From: Acanthoscelides obtectus
Taxonomy: Eukaryota; Arthropoda; Insecta; Coleoptera; Chrysomelidae
Length of the DNA: 64,000 nt
Direction: 5' to 3'
Assembly (NCBI GenBank): GCA_963669975.1
Contig: CAVLJG010000009.1
Span: 88,553,665-88,617,664 of the forward strand
Positions within the stretch are counted from its first letter, which is position 1. The number at the start of each line of letters is the position of its first letter. A program made the position numbers and the translations under genes. Positions 36,001-43,034 of this stretch are shown here, one piece after another. Below the pieces are notes generated by a model that was not told the DNA's origin, made no database searches, and saw nothing but the letters and a program-made list of their open reading frames with translations.

Positions 36001-38830
36001 TTTTTCATCAATATTCCTGCTACATTTATGGGAACTTTCGCTAGGCTCACAGAATGGACCTTCATTTGACCTTTAGAGATGACCTTGGATTTAAATTCAA
36101 GACATGATCGGATTTCCCCTCCATTCTATTGCCAAAAAGAGGCTCATCACTTAAAAACAAAAGTAGACTCCGAAATGACCTTGACAGTAAGGTTCAAGGT
36201 CAAATCCAAGGTCAATGTTGGAATCTTTGTTAAAAATTATCAAAGACCTTGCTATATAAATAATTGTGTTATTTTTTTGAAATATTTCCCTAGCCTTACA
36301 GAATTGACCTTCGGAAATGTCGTTAGTCTTAGACTCGATACGTGATCGGACTTTGAGTTTATTCTATTGCCGGTGTCAAAAAGAGGAGTATCCACTTAAA
36401 AAACAACAGTAGACTTTGAAATAACCTTAAAGGTGTGGCTCAAGGTCAAATCCAAGGTCAATATTAAAATCTTTATTAAAACTTACTAAAAACTTGATCA
36501 TGACATTTTTCATCAATATTCCTGCTACATTTATGGGCTCACAGAATGAACCTTCATTTGACCTTTAGAGATGACCTTGATCTTGGATTCAACACACGTT
36601 CGGATTTTCCGTTCATTTTATTTTCAGTGTCAAAAAGCGGGCTTTGCACTTAAAAAACAAAAGTAGATTTTGAAATGACCTTTGAGGTAAGGCTCAAGGT
36701 CAAATCCAAGGTCAAGATTGGAATCCTTGTTAAAAATAACTATAGATCCTACCTTGATTTTTTTCTTCAATACATCTGCCAATTTTTCTAAAATTGCCTC
36801 TAGGCTCACAGAATTGACATTCATTTGACCTTTGGAGATGACCTTGATCTTAGATTTCAATACATCATCGGATTTTTTGTTCATTGTATTGCTGGTGTTA
36901 GAAAACGGGCTTTGCACTTAAAAGCAAAAGTACACCTTGAAGGTGAGGCTCAAGGTCAATATTGAAATCCTTGTTAAAAATTACTAAAGATCTCTCTTTG
37001 ATTTTTTCTTCAATAATGCTGCTAATTTAACTAAAATTTTCCGTAGGCTCGTAGAATTGACCTTAATTTGACTTATGGAGATGACATTGATCTTAGATTT
37101 CAATGCATGATCGGTTTTTTTGTTCATCCTATTGCTAGTGTTAAACAAAAAAAGTAGACCTTGAAGATTATGCTAAAGGTCAACTCCAAGGTCAATATTG
37201 GAATCTCTGTTGAAAATTATTGAAGGTCTAGACTTTGATGAAATGTCGTTGAAGGTGAGATTCAAAGTCAAATCCAAGGTCAATATTGGAATCTTTGTTA
37301 AAAATTATCAAAGACCTTGCTATATAAATAATTGTGTTATTTTTTGAAATATCTCCCTAGCCTTACAGAATTGACCTTCATTTGGTCTTCGGAAATGTCG
37401 TTAGTCTTAGACTCGATACGTGATCGGACTTTGAGCTTATTCTATTGCCGGTGTCAAAAAGAGGAGTATCCACTTAAAAAACAACAGTAGACTTTGAAAT
37501 AACCTTAAAGGTGTGGCTCAAGGTCAAATCCAAGATCAATATTAAAATCTTTATTAAAATTTACTAAAATCTTGACCATGATATTTTTCATCAATATTCC
37601 TGCTACATTTATGGGAACTTTCCCTAGGCTCACAGAATGGACCTTCATTTGACCTTTAGAGATGACCTTGATCTTGGTTTCAACACACGTTCGGATTTTC
37701 CGTTTTCTATCTTCAGTGTCAAAAAGGGGGCTTTGCACTTAAAAAACAAAAGTAGATTTTGAAATGACCTTTGAGGTAAGGTTCACGATCAAATCCAAGG
37801 TCAAGATTGGAATCCTTGTTAAAAATAACTAAAGATCCTACCTTGATTTTTTCTTCAATACACACACCAATTTTTCTAAAATTGCCCCTAGGCTCACAGA
37901 ATTTCAATTCATTTGACCTTTGGAGGTGACCTTGATCTTAGATTTCAATACATCATCGGATTTTTTGTTCATTCTATTCCTAGTGTTAGAAAACGGGCTT
38001 TGCACTTAAAAGCAAAAGTACACCTTGAAGGTGAGGCTCAAGGTCAATATTGAAATCCTTGTTTAAAATTACTAAAGATCTCTCTTTGATTTTTTCTTCA
38101 ATAATGCTGCTAATTTAACTAAAATTTTCCGTAGGCTCGTAGAATTGACCTTAATTTGACTTTTGGAGATGACATTAATCTTAGATTTCAATGCATGATC
38201 GGTTTTTTTGTTCATCCTATTGCTAGTGTTAAACAAAAAAAAGTAGACCTTGAAGATTATGCTAAAGGTCAATTTCAAGGTCAATATTGGAATATCTGTT
38301 GAAAATTATTGAAGGTCTAAACTTGATCTTTTCATCATTCATCCAGCTGAACTTCTAGAAAGCCTCCGTCACACATTTCGTCTTTAGCAGTTGACCTTGA
38401 TCTTAGGATCAAGATCTACATCTTAATATATATTTGCACGTAAAATTTTCTCTTCTTCTTTCGATTGTTGACGACACTTGAAAAACAAAAACTTACCTTG
38501 ACATAATCTTGAAGATGAGGCTAAAGGTCACTTCCAAGGTCACACTTGATCAAAGACTTGACCTCGCCTTTTAGGAAAAAAATATAGACTTCCCGTTATA
38601 AACGATGTTCTCAATTCACATAAGTTTCTCAAAATCACCAATTCGTCGTTCATAGGAAACAAGAAGATGACGACGAAACTGAAAAGAAGCCCAAAAGGAA
38701 TCAACGATTCAGCAGGTCGGGTTCGATCAGAGCATCGGTCAGAGGCGAGGTCCTGAGGTCAAGCATGATCAACAGGTCGTCGATACGATCCAGGAAATCG
38801 GTCTGCGTACCAGAAAACCAAGTGTGCTGA
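3046..38830 (+). CDS. CarT: SLC22-family transporter, carcinine transporter (CarT)-like
   Basis: Spliced gene; exons 3046-3395, 25155-25338, 26698-26956, 27030-27222, 27548-27653, 27707-27872, 27936-28097, 32568-32743, 33334-33503 and 38656-38830. All junctions are GT-AG and the phases join without a stop (646 aa from ATG 3046). The start is uncertain: ATG 3196 has a better context (gccATGg, 596 aa), and an acceptor ending at 3098 could join an upstream exon. Numbered from ATG 3196, TM1 is at about residues 23-44. A large extracellular loop with NRT follows, then the MFS motif GWLADRFGR near 157, PESARW, and further hydrophobic helices up to LFLPETL. The tail is basic and Ser/Arg-rich. SLC22 proteins are 12-TM plasma-membrane carriers of organic ions. 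The N-terminal FDDLLPHIGEFG and the LPSTAQSIFF block resemble fly CarT, which returns carcinine to photoreceptors for histamine recycling. The family call is firm; orthology is inferred. Confidence 0.9.
4515..5022. mobile_element. hAT-like MITE
   Basis: The ends are inverted repeats, ctaccagtggcgtcc on the left and its complement on the right. Weaker inverted similarity continues inward for about 90 bp. CAGTGGCG-type ends are characteristic of hAT elements. I could not find a clean 8-bp target duplication, so the superfamily assignment is tentative. It has no coding capacity. Confidence 0.65.
5301..6364 (-). mobile_element. Internally deleted IS630/Tc1-type transposon
   Basis: 24-bp inverted ends begin tattcagataagagatag and are flanked by TA on each side (5299-5300 and 6365-6366). 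It is 1064 bp long and carries only the 3' end of a transposase on the minus strand. The ends are organised like those of the 20.9-kb element (TA then a TATCTGA-type core), suggesting related transposases. Confidence 0.8.
5870..6150 (-). pseudogene. Transposase C-terminal remnant (DDE_3 type)
   Basis: A minus-strand frame reads ELIWAEVKNYIAKHN, continues as DLKGLFKEALELIT and KWENCIKHV, and ends in an acidic/serine tail before TAA. ELIW after the catalytic Glu and this helical tail are typical of IS630/Tc1-like DDE_3 transposases. The upstream catalytic core is missing, so this is an internal-deletion derivative that could only move with transposase supplied in trans. Confidence 0.7.
7190..7570 (-). 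pseudogene. Tc1/mariner-type transposase fragment
   Basis: The minus-strand frame at 7193-7462 contains ATGISLGSVHTV (helix-turn-helix) and then HKFHPFKM and QELTEDDF. ICFSDECTSYLNG, the first catalytic Asp region, follows, and then CRYWSNEKPH. Further upstream, TGSIANN and RRVLNEV can be read in a shifted frame. No ends or downstream catalytic residues are seen, so this is a decayed fragment. Confidence 0.7.
8345..9746 (-). mobile_element. Mariner-related transposon (DD41D type) with perfect TIRs
   Basis: The 30-bp ends starting cagggtgtccgcaaagttgg are exact inverted repeats, flanked by TA at 8343-8344 and 9747-9748. Total length is 1402 bp. The single internal gene is on the minus strand and broken. 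The perfect ends against a damaged gene point to fairly recent movement, perhaps driven in trans. Confidence 0.9.
8638..9519 (-). pseudogene. DD41D-type transposase, interrupted
   Basis: One reading frame on the minus strand is split by a single TAG at 9280-9282. The upstream part (9519-9283) has the helix-turn-helix region RSTRDVAREVQVSKTKVW. The downstream part has VTDVSTFTRNG (first Asp), FLHDGA (second Asp), PPRSPDLTPCDFFLWG (third Asp) and a C-terminal helix ending FDQYL. The second-to-third Asp spacing is 36. The family usually has PPHFA or similar after DGA, and here five residues are missing, which would restore 41. The N-terminal start region is also lost, so the protein is very unlikely to be active. 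Confidence 0.85.
10245..10400 (+). pseudogene. Non-LTR RT fragment (jockey/CR1 type)
   Basis: The plus strand encodes SSGVPQGSNLGPLP, then after a one-base shift LLLVNDLSTDIRCES and a degraded ADD box (FDDDLIL). GVPQGS..GPLLF and the Y/F-x-DD box are RT palm motifs. The fragment is too short to place in a clade. Confidence 0.75.
10433..10818. mobile_element. Inverted pair of Penelope-LTR-like sequences
   Basis: Two arms of about 118 bp (10433-10550 and 10703-10818) are inverted copies with about 10% divergence, separated by about 150 bp of unrelated sequence. Each arm carries a block of the type CTGATGA...GAAA followed by a short palindrome. Such a block is known from the LTR-like ends of Penelope-like elements and from other hammerhead-bearing retroelements. 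No Penelope RT or GIY-YIG domain is seen nearby, so only the terminal sequence is present. It could instead be a fold-back MITE. Confidence 0.55.
10725..10769 (+). ncRNA. Candidate hammerhead ribozyme motif
   Basis: TTCGGGC (10725-10731) can pair with GCTCGGG (10763-10769), partly by G-U, as stem I. The core CTGATGA is at 10732-10738 and GAAA at 10751-10754. TACGTA (10755-10760) is a palindromic stem III, and the predicted cleavage site follows ATC at 10762. Stem II is weak: GC/GC closed by an A-A mismatch. Stem III has no loop, so only a dimer could fold well. The mirror arm (minus strand 10528-10484) has TTGATGA instead of CTGATGA, which should inactivate it. Activity is doubtful; the motif resemblance is real. 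Confidence 0.5.
12326..12448. repeat. Imperfect inverted repeat
   Basis: Arms 12326-12363 and 12411-12448 are inverted copies (ctcctcgtcgaagtaaat on the left) with a few mismatches around a 47-base loop. Probably a decayed MITE. Confidence 0.5.
12640..13130. other. GC-raised non-coding block in CarT intron 1
   Basis: This stretch is visibly richer in G and C than the surrounding intron (tggccgccggcgtcgccaag and similar) and carries no repeat ends. It contains one CCAAGGTCA motif. I see no credible exon. It may be a retained regulatory element, but nothing here proves it. Confidence 0.3.
13181..13864. mobile_element. Palindromic TIR element, right arm deleted
   Basis: The left end tacaggctgtttcagtttat and the arm match the 17004 element, including the inner block with gtattaaaatgaccga. 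Only about 55 bp of the right arm remain (13809-13864), and the terminal cccctgta motif is damaged. It is an intermediate deletion stage of the same family. Confidence 0.75.
14809..16155 (-). mobile_element. Tc1 transposon with perfect 54-bp TIRs
   Basis: 14809-14862 and 16102-16155 are exact inverted repeats (ctaagtgacatataaatcc at the tip) flanked by TA. Length is 1347 bp, usual for Tc1. The minus-strand transposase is broken. Identical ends suggest recent transposition, so a working transposase of this family probably exists elsewhere in the genome. Confidence 0.92.
14946..15912 (-). pseudogene. Tc1 transposase (DD34E), disrupted
   Basis: From ATG 15912 the N-terminal paired-type DNA-binding region reads LSEFDRGRIVGLREAGLSFR and continues to YRRMRSFGLL near 15570. 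A frameshift, with apparent loss of about 30 codons, leads into WNSIVYSDKSRF (first Asp) and GVMVWGAIAYGSRSPL. There is an in-frame TAA after NAQR near 15315. Next come TFQQDNARPHVAR (second Asp) and SWPPRSPDLSPIEHVWD (Glu). Asp-to-Glu spacing is 34 residues, the Tc1 value. The catalytic residues survive but the gene has at least two disabling lesions. Confidence 0.9.
16170..16400 (-). pseudogene. Non-LTR RT fragment
   Basis: The minus strand reads IYGAPQGSVLGPLLFLIYN, then CYADY where a YADD box is expected. After a shift it reads KINVDLESINNYS and NMKLNPQKF, the downstream palm/thumb region of jockey-like RTs. Frameshifts and stops make it a relic. Confidence 0.75.
16930..16995 (+). pseudogene. 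Tiny non-LTR RT fragment
   Basis: The plus strand encodes NAGVPQVPVLGPAHF, a degraded GVPQGS.LGP motif directly left of the palindromic element at 17004. Only the motif itself is recognisable. Confidence 0.5.
17004..18419. mobile_element. Palindromic TIR element, longest copy
   Basis: TA-flanked element of 1416 bp (including TA) with inverted arms of about 450 bp each. The arms share the outer caccctgta / tgtttcagttta ends, the gagcgccctctagcgg box and the block around gtattaaaatgaccga. The unique centre (about 17600-17960) has a short minus-strand frame without recognisable motifs. Copies at 13181 and 1971 are deletion derivatives. Non-autonomous; the mobilising transposase is unknown. Confidence 0.85.
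19238..20389 (-). pseudogene. LINE RT fragment (5'-truncated, one frameshift)
   Basis: The minus strand reads LFTIKQLTEKRLARGM, then FIDLRKAFGSVPLQKLW (palm Asp), KGVKQGSCLSPTLFKIYL and LFADDQVVFAED (FADD catalytic box). INIQKTQYM and the QYLGVTID box follow. A one-base shift near 19719 separates this from the thumb/C-terminal part: MIQPVLTYGSEAW, ITERQLKWYGHLQRM, RGRPRRKW. Such proteins are annotated as endonuclease-reverse transcriptases in insects. The endonuclease and 5' part are absent. The exact clade is not settled here. Confidence 0.88.
20909..22970 (+). mobile_element. DDE transposon with long D-E spacer, nearly intact
   Basis: 24-bp inverted ends (tactttatctgaagtcactt at the tip) are flanked by TA at 20907-20908 and 22971-22972. 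Length is 2062 bp. It contains one plus-strand transposase gene with a single frame interruption. It is the best preserved autonomous-looking element of the window. Confidence 0.9.
21276..22654 (+). CDS. IS630/Tc1-superfamily transposase with possible -1 frameshift
   Basis: The open frame 21276-22439 (likely start ATG 21297) has an N-terminal HTH region (ILTKISRSTIYRVIKRG). The DDE core follows: LIYLDETWYD (first Asp), VIIMDNAPYHS (second Asp) and FNPIELVWAALK (Glu). About 81 residues separate the second Asp and the Glu, against 34 in Tc1, because of an inserted SAP-like helical stretch (IIDFMKDKGMEIP). This recalls the long-spacer DD82E-type groups. The frame ends at AAA AAG TAA. Reading on in -1 gives VRKHNQTPQLSESL to DDSNDSSEGEDDI and a stop at 22652-22654, a natural acidic tail. 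Either one A was lost from a nine-A run or the slip site is used. Confidence 0.85.
23110..23415 (+). pseudogene. Mariner-like transposase C-terminal fragment
   Basis: The plus strand reads LPWPSRPPDLTCLDFCLWGRLK (third Asp region), then MKNRIRNATRNIPR and a C-terminal CIERGGQHFEHL, with an internal stop. It starts about 150 bp right of the 20.9-kb element and is unrelated to it. No TIRs were found. Confidence 0.75.
24480..24590 (+). pseudogene. Tc1-like transposase scrap
   Basis: The plus strand encodes KVRGKTLFSDESNFVL, the usual context of the first catalytic Asp in Tc1/mariner transposases. Nothing on either side extends it. Confidence 0.45.
25339..26697 (+). other. CarT intron 2
   Basis: 1.36 kb between exons 2 and 3. 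An open frame at 26330-26524 on the minus strand has no recognisable motif. No repeats noted. Confidence 0.6.
28110..32560 (+). repeat. Pyrimidine-rich satellite filling CarT intron 7
   Basis: The basic unit is about 15 bp (tttcgactcttattt, gactgtttcaactct and variants), with the coding strand almost entirely T/C plus GA/AA dinucleotides. Units form a higher-order repeat: the gacgcgttcaa variant recurs at about 29362, 29764, 30166, 30559, 31017 and 31513, first every 402 bp, then at 393-496 bp. Because the unit lacks stop codons, frames of 100-260 codons (Phe/Ser/Thr/Leu-rich) appear by chance; they are not genes. The array runs to within a few bases of the tttacag acceptor of exon 8. Confidence 0.92.
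32744..33333 (+). other. CarT intron 8
   Basis: 590-bp AT-rich intron with a gtaag donor and a ttttttttcag acceptor. No repeat is recognised, apart from a stray acagggtgtctcc at 33271 resembling a mariner/MITE end. Confidence 0.6.
33590..38600 (+). repeat. Satellite rich in AAGGTCA motifs filling CarT intron 9
   Basis: Related monomers of roughly 260 bp are grouped into a higher-order unit of about 780 bp. The marker tgctatataaataattgtg recurs near 34178, 34959, 35734, 36250 and 37319, showing deletions and rearrangements towards the right. Almost every monomer carries TCAAGGTCA or CCAAGGTCA in pairs about 11 bases apart, and TGACCTT in the opposite orientation, giving dozens of sites. TCAAGGTCA matches the extended half-site bound by FTZ-F1/SF-1 and ERR nuclear receptors. 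Binding is an inference. Confidence 0.92.
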
Positions 38831-39279
38831 CAAGCTGAGAGTCAGAAGGCTTCTTTTTAGAATAAGTCGAGGCTATGGTAAACGATGTCCAACTGTAATC
38901 GTTGTAATTGTAAAAGGATCGATGCTGATCTTTATCCATCTTGACCTATTCGCGAAAAGGAAGCTGAACAACTCGAAAAAGTATTTGTGCTGTGATTTTT
39001 AGGACGTATTATCGTAATTTTATTATTCGACTTTTTTTAGTTTACTTTTGTATCTATTGTGTACAGGATGTTTCAGATTCTAGTGGAAACATTTCAGCCT
39101 TGAGACTTGAATCCTATGACTATAGTTGATCGAAATTATACAGGGTGTCCCAGAATATACGAGTCAAATCTTGGATTCATTTTTTGCCAGATTTATTTTT
39201 TGTTATTTATACAGGTGGGAAAAAATAAGGATCCAAATGACACTGGTAAGTTTATAGCGATTATATAAAATATCTCAGT
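38831..39279 (+). other. 3' flank of CarT
   Basis: No canonical AATAAA was found directly after the stop. The acaggatgtttcag and tacagggtgtccc motifs (39064 and 39142) look like decayed MITE ends. Confidence 0.4.
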
Positions 39280-41790
39280 AAAAAATGGTCGTCTCTAGGT
39301 TCTAAGAAAAACATTTTGAAGTGGAAAACGGTTTTTTCTAGTTTTTTGTAAAATTTCACAATTTTTACCATTTTCATAAGATAAATGAAATGAGGAAGAG
39401 GATCGAAAAAATGTTTTCAATTCTGAAGCTTTTAGTAGCAATAAACACGATCCTTTAATTTTTCGAAATTTTGATAGTTCACAATAAAAAAACGTCAACA
39501 TTAGTCCTTTAGTCAGAATTTGAATTTCAGCCGTTGGTTTTCAAAAAGCCATAAATAATTGTCCCGTTTTTACCTGTTTCTTTTTCCAGCCTATTTAAAG
39601 AACGAAAAATTTTGATTTCGTGAATGATCATTGATCTTTTTAGAGAATCCAATCCAGCTGAAGATCAAGGCCAAAAAGGTCGATATCTCAAACAAAAAAA
39701 GGACATATCGAAGTTTCTATTTTTTTTTTAATGGAAAACGATTTTTCTAAATACGTAGACCTACTTAAAAAAATTAAAAAATCCAATTTTTTGCTACTTG
39801 AAAATATTTTTGATCAAAAGATGCAAAAACCAAAGATTTAAACCTTCTTTTCACCATTTCAATTACTAAAAATTTACGATTTTTATTTGATCCTTTAATC
39901 AATTATGAAGCATTTAGGAACAATAAGCGCGATCCTTTGGTTTTTTCGAAATTTTTAAGGTTCACAATAAAAAATGTTTGGATAGATCAAAGTGGAAAAC
40001 AATGTTATTTTTAGTTTTTTCCCAAAATTTCGCAAGATCGAAAAAAATGTTTTCAATTTTGAAGCTTTTAGTAGCAATAAACGCGATCCTTTAATTTTTC
40101 GAAATATTGATAGTTCACAATAAAGAAACGTCAACATTAGTCCTTTAGTCAGAATTTGAATTTCAGCCCTTGGTTTTCAAAAAGCCATAAATAATTGTCC
40201 CGTTTTTACCTGTTTCTTTTTCCAGCCTATTTAAAGAACGAAAAATTTTGATTTCATAAATGATTATTGATCTTTTTAGAGAATCCAATCCAGCTGAAGA
40301 TCAAGGCCAAAAAGGTCGATATCTCAAACAAAAAAAGGACATATCGAAGTTTCTATTTTTTTTTAATGGAAAACGGATTTTTCTACATAAAAAAATTAAA
40401 AAATGCGATTTTTTGCAACTTGAAAATATTTTTGATCAAAAGATGCAAAAACTAAAGATTTGACCATTTTTTCACCATTTCAATTACTAAAAATTTACGA
40501 TTTTTATTTGATCCCTTAATCAATTTTGAAGCATTTAGGAACAATAAGCGCGATCCTTTGGTTTTTTCGAAATTTTTAAGGTTCACAATAAAAAATGTTT
40601 GGATAAATCAAAGTGGAAAACAATGTTATTTTTAGTTTTTTCCAATATTTCACAAGATCGAAAAAAATGTTTTCAATTTTGAAGCTTTTAGTAGCAATAA
40701 ACGCGATCCTTTAATTTTTCGAAATATTGATAGTTCACAATAAAGAAACGTCAACATTAGTCCTTTAGTCAGAATTTGAATTTCAGCCCTTGGTTTTCAA
40801 AAAGCCATAAATAATTGTCCCGTTTTTACCTGTTTCTTTTTCCAGCCTATTTAAAGAACGAAAAATTTTGATTTCATAAATGATTATTGATCTTTTTAGA
40901 GAATCCAATCCAGCTGAAGATCAAGGCCAAAAAGGTCGATATCTCAAACAAAAAAAGGACATATCGAAGTTTCTATTTTTTTTTAATGGAAAACGGATTT
41001 TTCTACATAAAAAAATTAAAAAATGCGATTTTTTGCAACTTGAAAATATTTTTGATCAAAAGATGCAAAAACTAAAGATTTGACCATTTTTTCACCATTT
41101 CAATTACTAAAAATTTACGATTTTTATTTGATCCCTTAATCAATTTTGAAGCATTTAGGAACAATAAGCGCGATCCTTTGGTTTTTTCGAAATTTTTAAG
41201 GTTCACAATAAAAAATGTTTGGATAAATCAAAGTGGAAAACAATGTTATTTTTAGTTTTTTCCAATATTTCACAAGATCGAAAAAAATGTTTTCAATTTT
41301 GAAGCTTTTAGTAGCAATAAACACGATCCTTTAATTTTTCGAAATTTTGATAGTTCACAATATAAAAAACATCAACATTAGTCCTTTAGTCAGAATTTTA
41401 ATTTCAGCCCTTGGTTTTCAAAAAGCCATAAATAATTGTCCCGTTTTTACCTGTTTCTTTTTCCAGCCTGTTTAAAGAACGAAAAATTTTGATTTCGTAA
41501 ATGATCATTGATCTTTTTAGATAATCCATTCCAGCTGAAGACCAAGGCCAAAAGGCTCGTTTTTCATAAAAAAACTCAAGCCAAAAAAAGGACATATCGA
41601 AGTTTTTAATTTTTTTTAATGGAAAACGATTTTTCTAAATACGTGGACCTACATAAAAAAATGTAATTTTTTGCAACTTGAAAACATTTTTGATCAAAAG
41701 ATGCAAAAACTAAAGATTTGAACCTTTTTTTCACCATTTCAATTACTAAAAATTTACGATTTTTATTTGATCCCTTAATCAAAGTATGTA
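39280..41790. repeat. Tandem repeat, 620-bp unit, about four copies
   Basis: The landmark gatcgaaaaaatgttttcaat recurs at about 39401, 40037, 40657 and 41277. The second and third units are almost identical (the same 67-codon chance frame at 40260 and 40880). The outer units are diverged and have small indels. The sequence is AT-rich and non-coding, and sits between the convergent CarT and paraplegin genes. The last unit runs into a MITE-like ccctgtacac end at about 41810. Confidence 0.92.
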
Positions 41791-41993
41791 ACCAGCATTT
41801 CTTTTGGATACCCTGTACACGTAACAATGAACTTTGGCGAAATGGTCAAACCACAAAAAAATAGTGAAGACATGGAATTTTCTTCTTTTTTAAAAAGATA
41901 TGGTCCCGTAAAAAGTATTAACGTATAAACTAGTAACATGGTGTCTAACCAATGTGTGTGATGTGTGAAGAGTTGCCATAGCGTGGCTATATA

Positions 41994-42154
41994 CGAGGAC
42001 GGTCCGATAAGTACTCGACCTACAAAAGAAAAACGAACATTTTTTAAAAGTGGCCATTTAATTCTCAACACAGTCACCTTTTAGCTCAATACTAATAACT
42101 CCTTCCGTCTGAAAAATACGTTTTCTGGAGGTGAACGCTATCGGAACGTCCTCG
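41994..42154. mobile_element. Mariner-derived MITE, 161 bp
   Basis: Ends cgaggacggtccgata and its near-complement tatcggaacgtcctcg are inverted repeats flanked by TA (41992-41993 and 42155-42156). The gacggtccgataagtact-type end is common to insect mariners. No coding capacity. Confidence 0.8.
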
Positions 42155-42156
42155 TA

Positions 42157-42540
42157 ATTATGAAATTTTTGTAGCGATGTTTTAACTTTATGTGTACTAT
42201 TTGTGCTTTTAGGAAATACGTAGGGAAGCTATTTTTATATGAGTGTTTTTAAAACGAAGTTTGAGAGGAACGCACAATTTCGTAAAAAGAAAATTGTATA
42301 TATGAGAGATGATGAAGTATTAAAATTTTATGGAATTCAGCGAGCATTTTATTTAAACTATCGGTGCATCCCCAATTCTTTCAAATTTAATTCGAAAAAA
42401 GTACATCCAAAATAACAAAAATAACTTTTATAAACATATATCCTAAAATGGTGAAGTACTGAAAAAGGAATTTTAGTAATATGATTCACTTATTAATATT
42501 TTTTTTTCGTTTGAGAAAATATGATAACGGAGGTTATGAA
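42157..42540. other. Unassigned intergenic sequence
   Basis: AT-rich; no gene or repeat recognised. Confidence 0.4.
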
Positions 42541-42559
42541 TTTATCAATAGCCTTTAAA

Positions 42560-42790
42560 TCATTTATTTGAGCTCCTGCAACTAATTTTGTCATTGTTGA
42601 AACTGTTGTATAATTGAGAATCACTGTCCAGATCATCTATGTAAAAAATAATAAGGAGCGGTCCAAGCAATGTTCCTTGGGGCACTCCCGAAGACATTAA
42701 AGATTCTGGTGACGAGTTCGTGTCACCAACAAATTTTTTAGATCCGTTTCTTATGCAGTTATTGGTCATACCAACTGAAGAGTCAAAAAA
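42560..42790 (-). pseudogene. Non-LTR RT fragment
   Basis: The minus strand encodes SSGVPQGTLLGPLLIIFYIDDL, the GVPQGS.LGPLLF..YINDL motif of jockey/CR1-type RTs, with upstream NSSPESLMS. Nothing longer survives. Confidence 0.75.
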
Positions 42791-42987
42791 ACCGTAATCG
42801 AATATCGCTAATAAAAATTAATGATTTGTCGTGTCAAAATCAAAGCTTTATGATGTTATCTGTCAAATTTCGGACATCAGGTGCCTAAAACAAAAATGAA
42901 ATCAAAATCCATCACGTAACACGACCTTCGTAGATGGGGGATGACGTTAAAAATACACTCTAACGATATATTTGATCTAAAAGTCTA

Positions 42988-42993
42988 TTTATT
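42988..42993 (-). terminator. Poly(A) signal of paraplegin
   Basis: AATAAA on the minus strand, about 42 bases beyond the TAG stop of the paraplegin gene. Confidence 0.6.
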
Positions 42994-43034
42994 TCTCAAC
43001 AAGCTGATTAAATTCAACAAAAAGTAACGACTAG

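Noticed and set aside
40260..41083. Pair of identical 67-codon ORFs
   Set aside because: Identical because they sit in duplicated 620-bp repeat units; AT-rich, Lys/Phe-rich, no motif.
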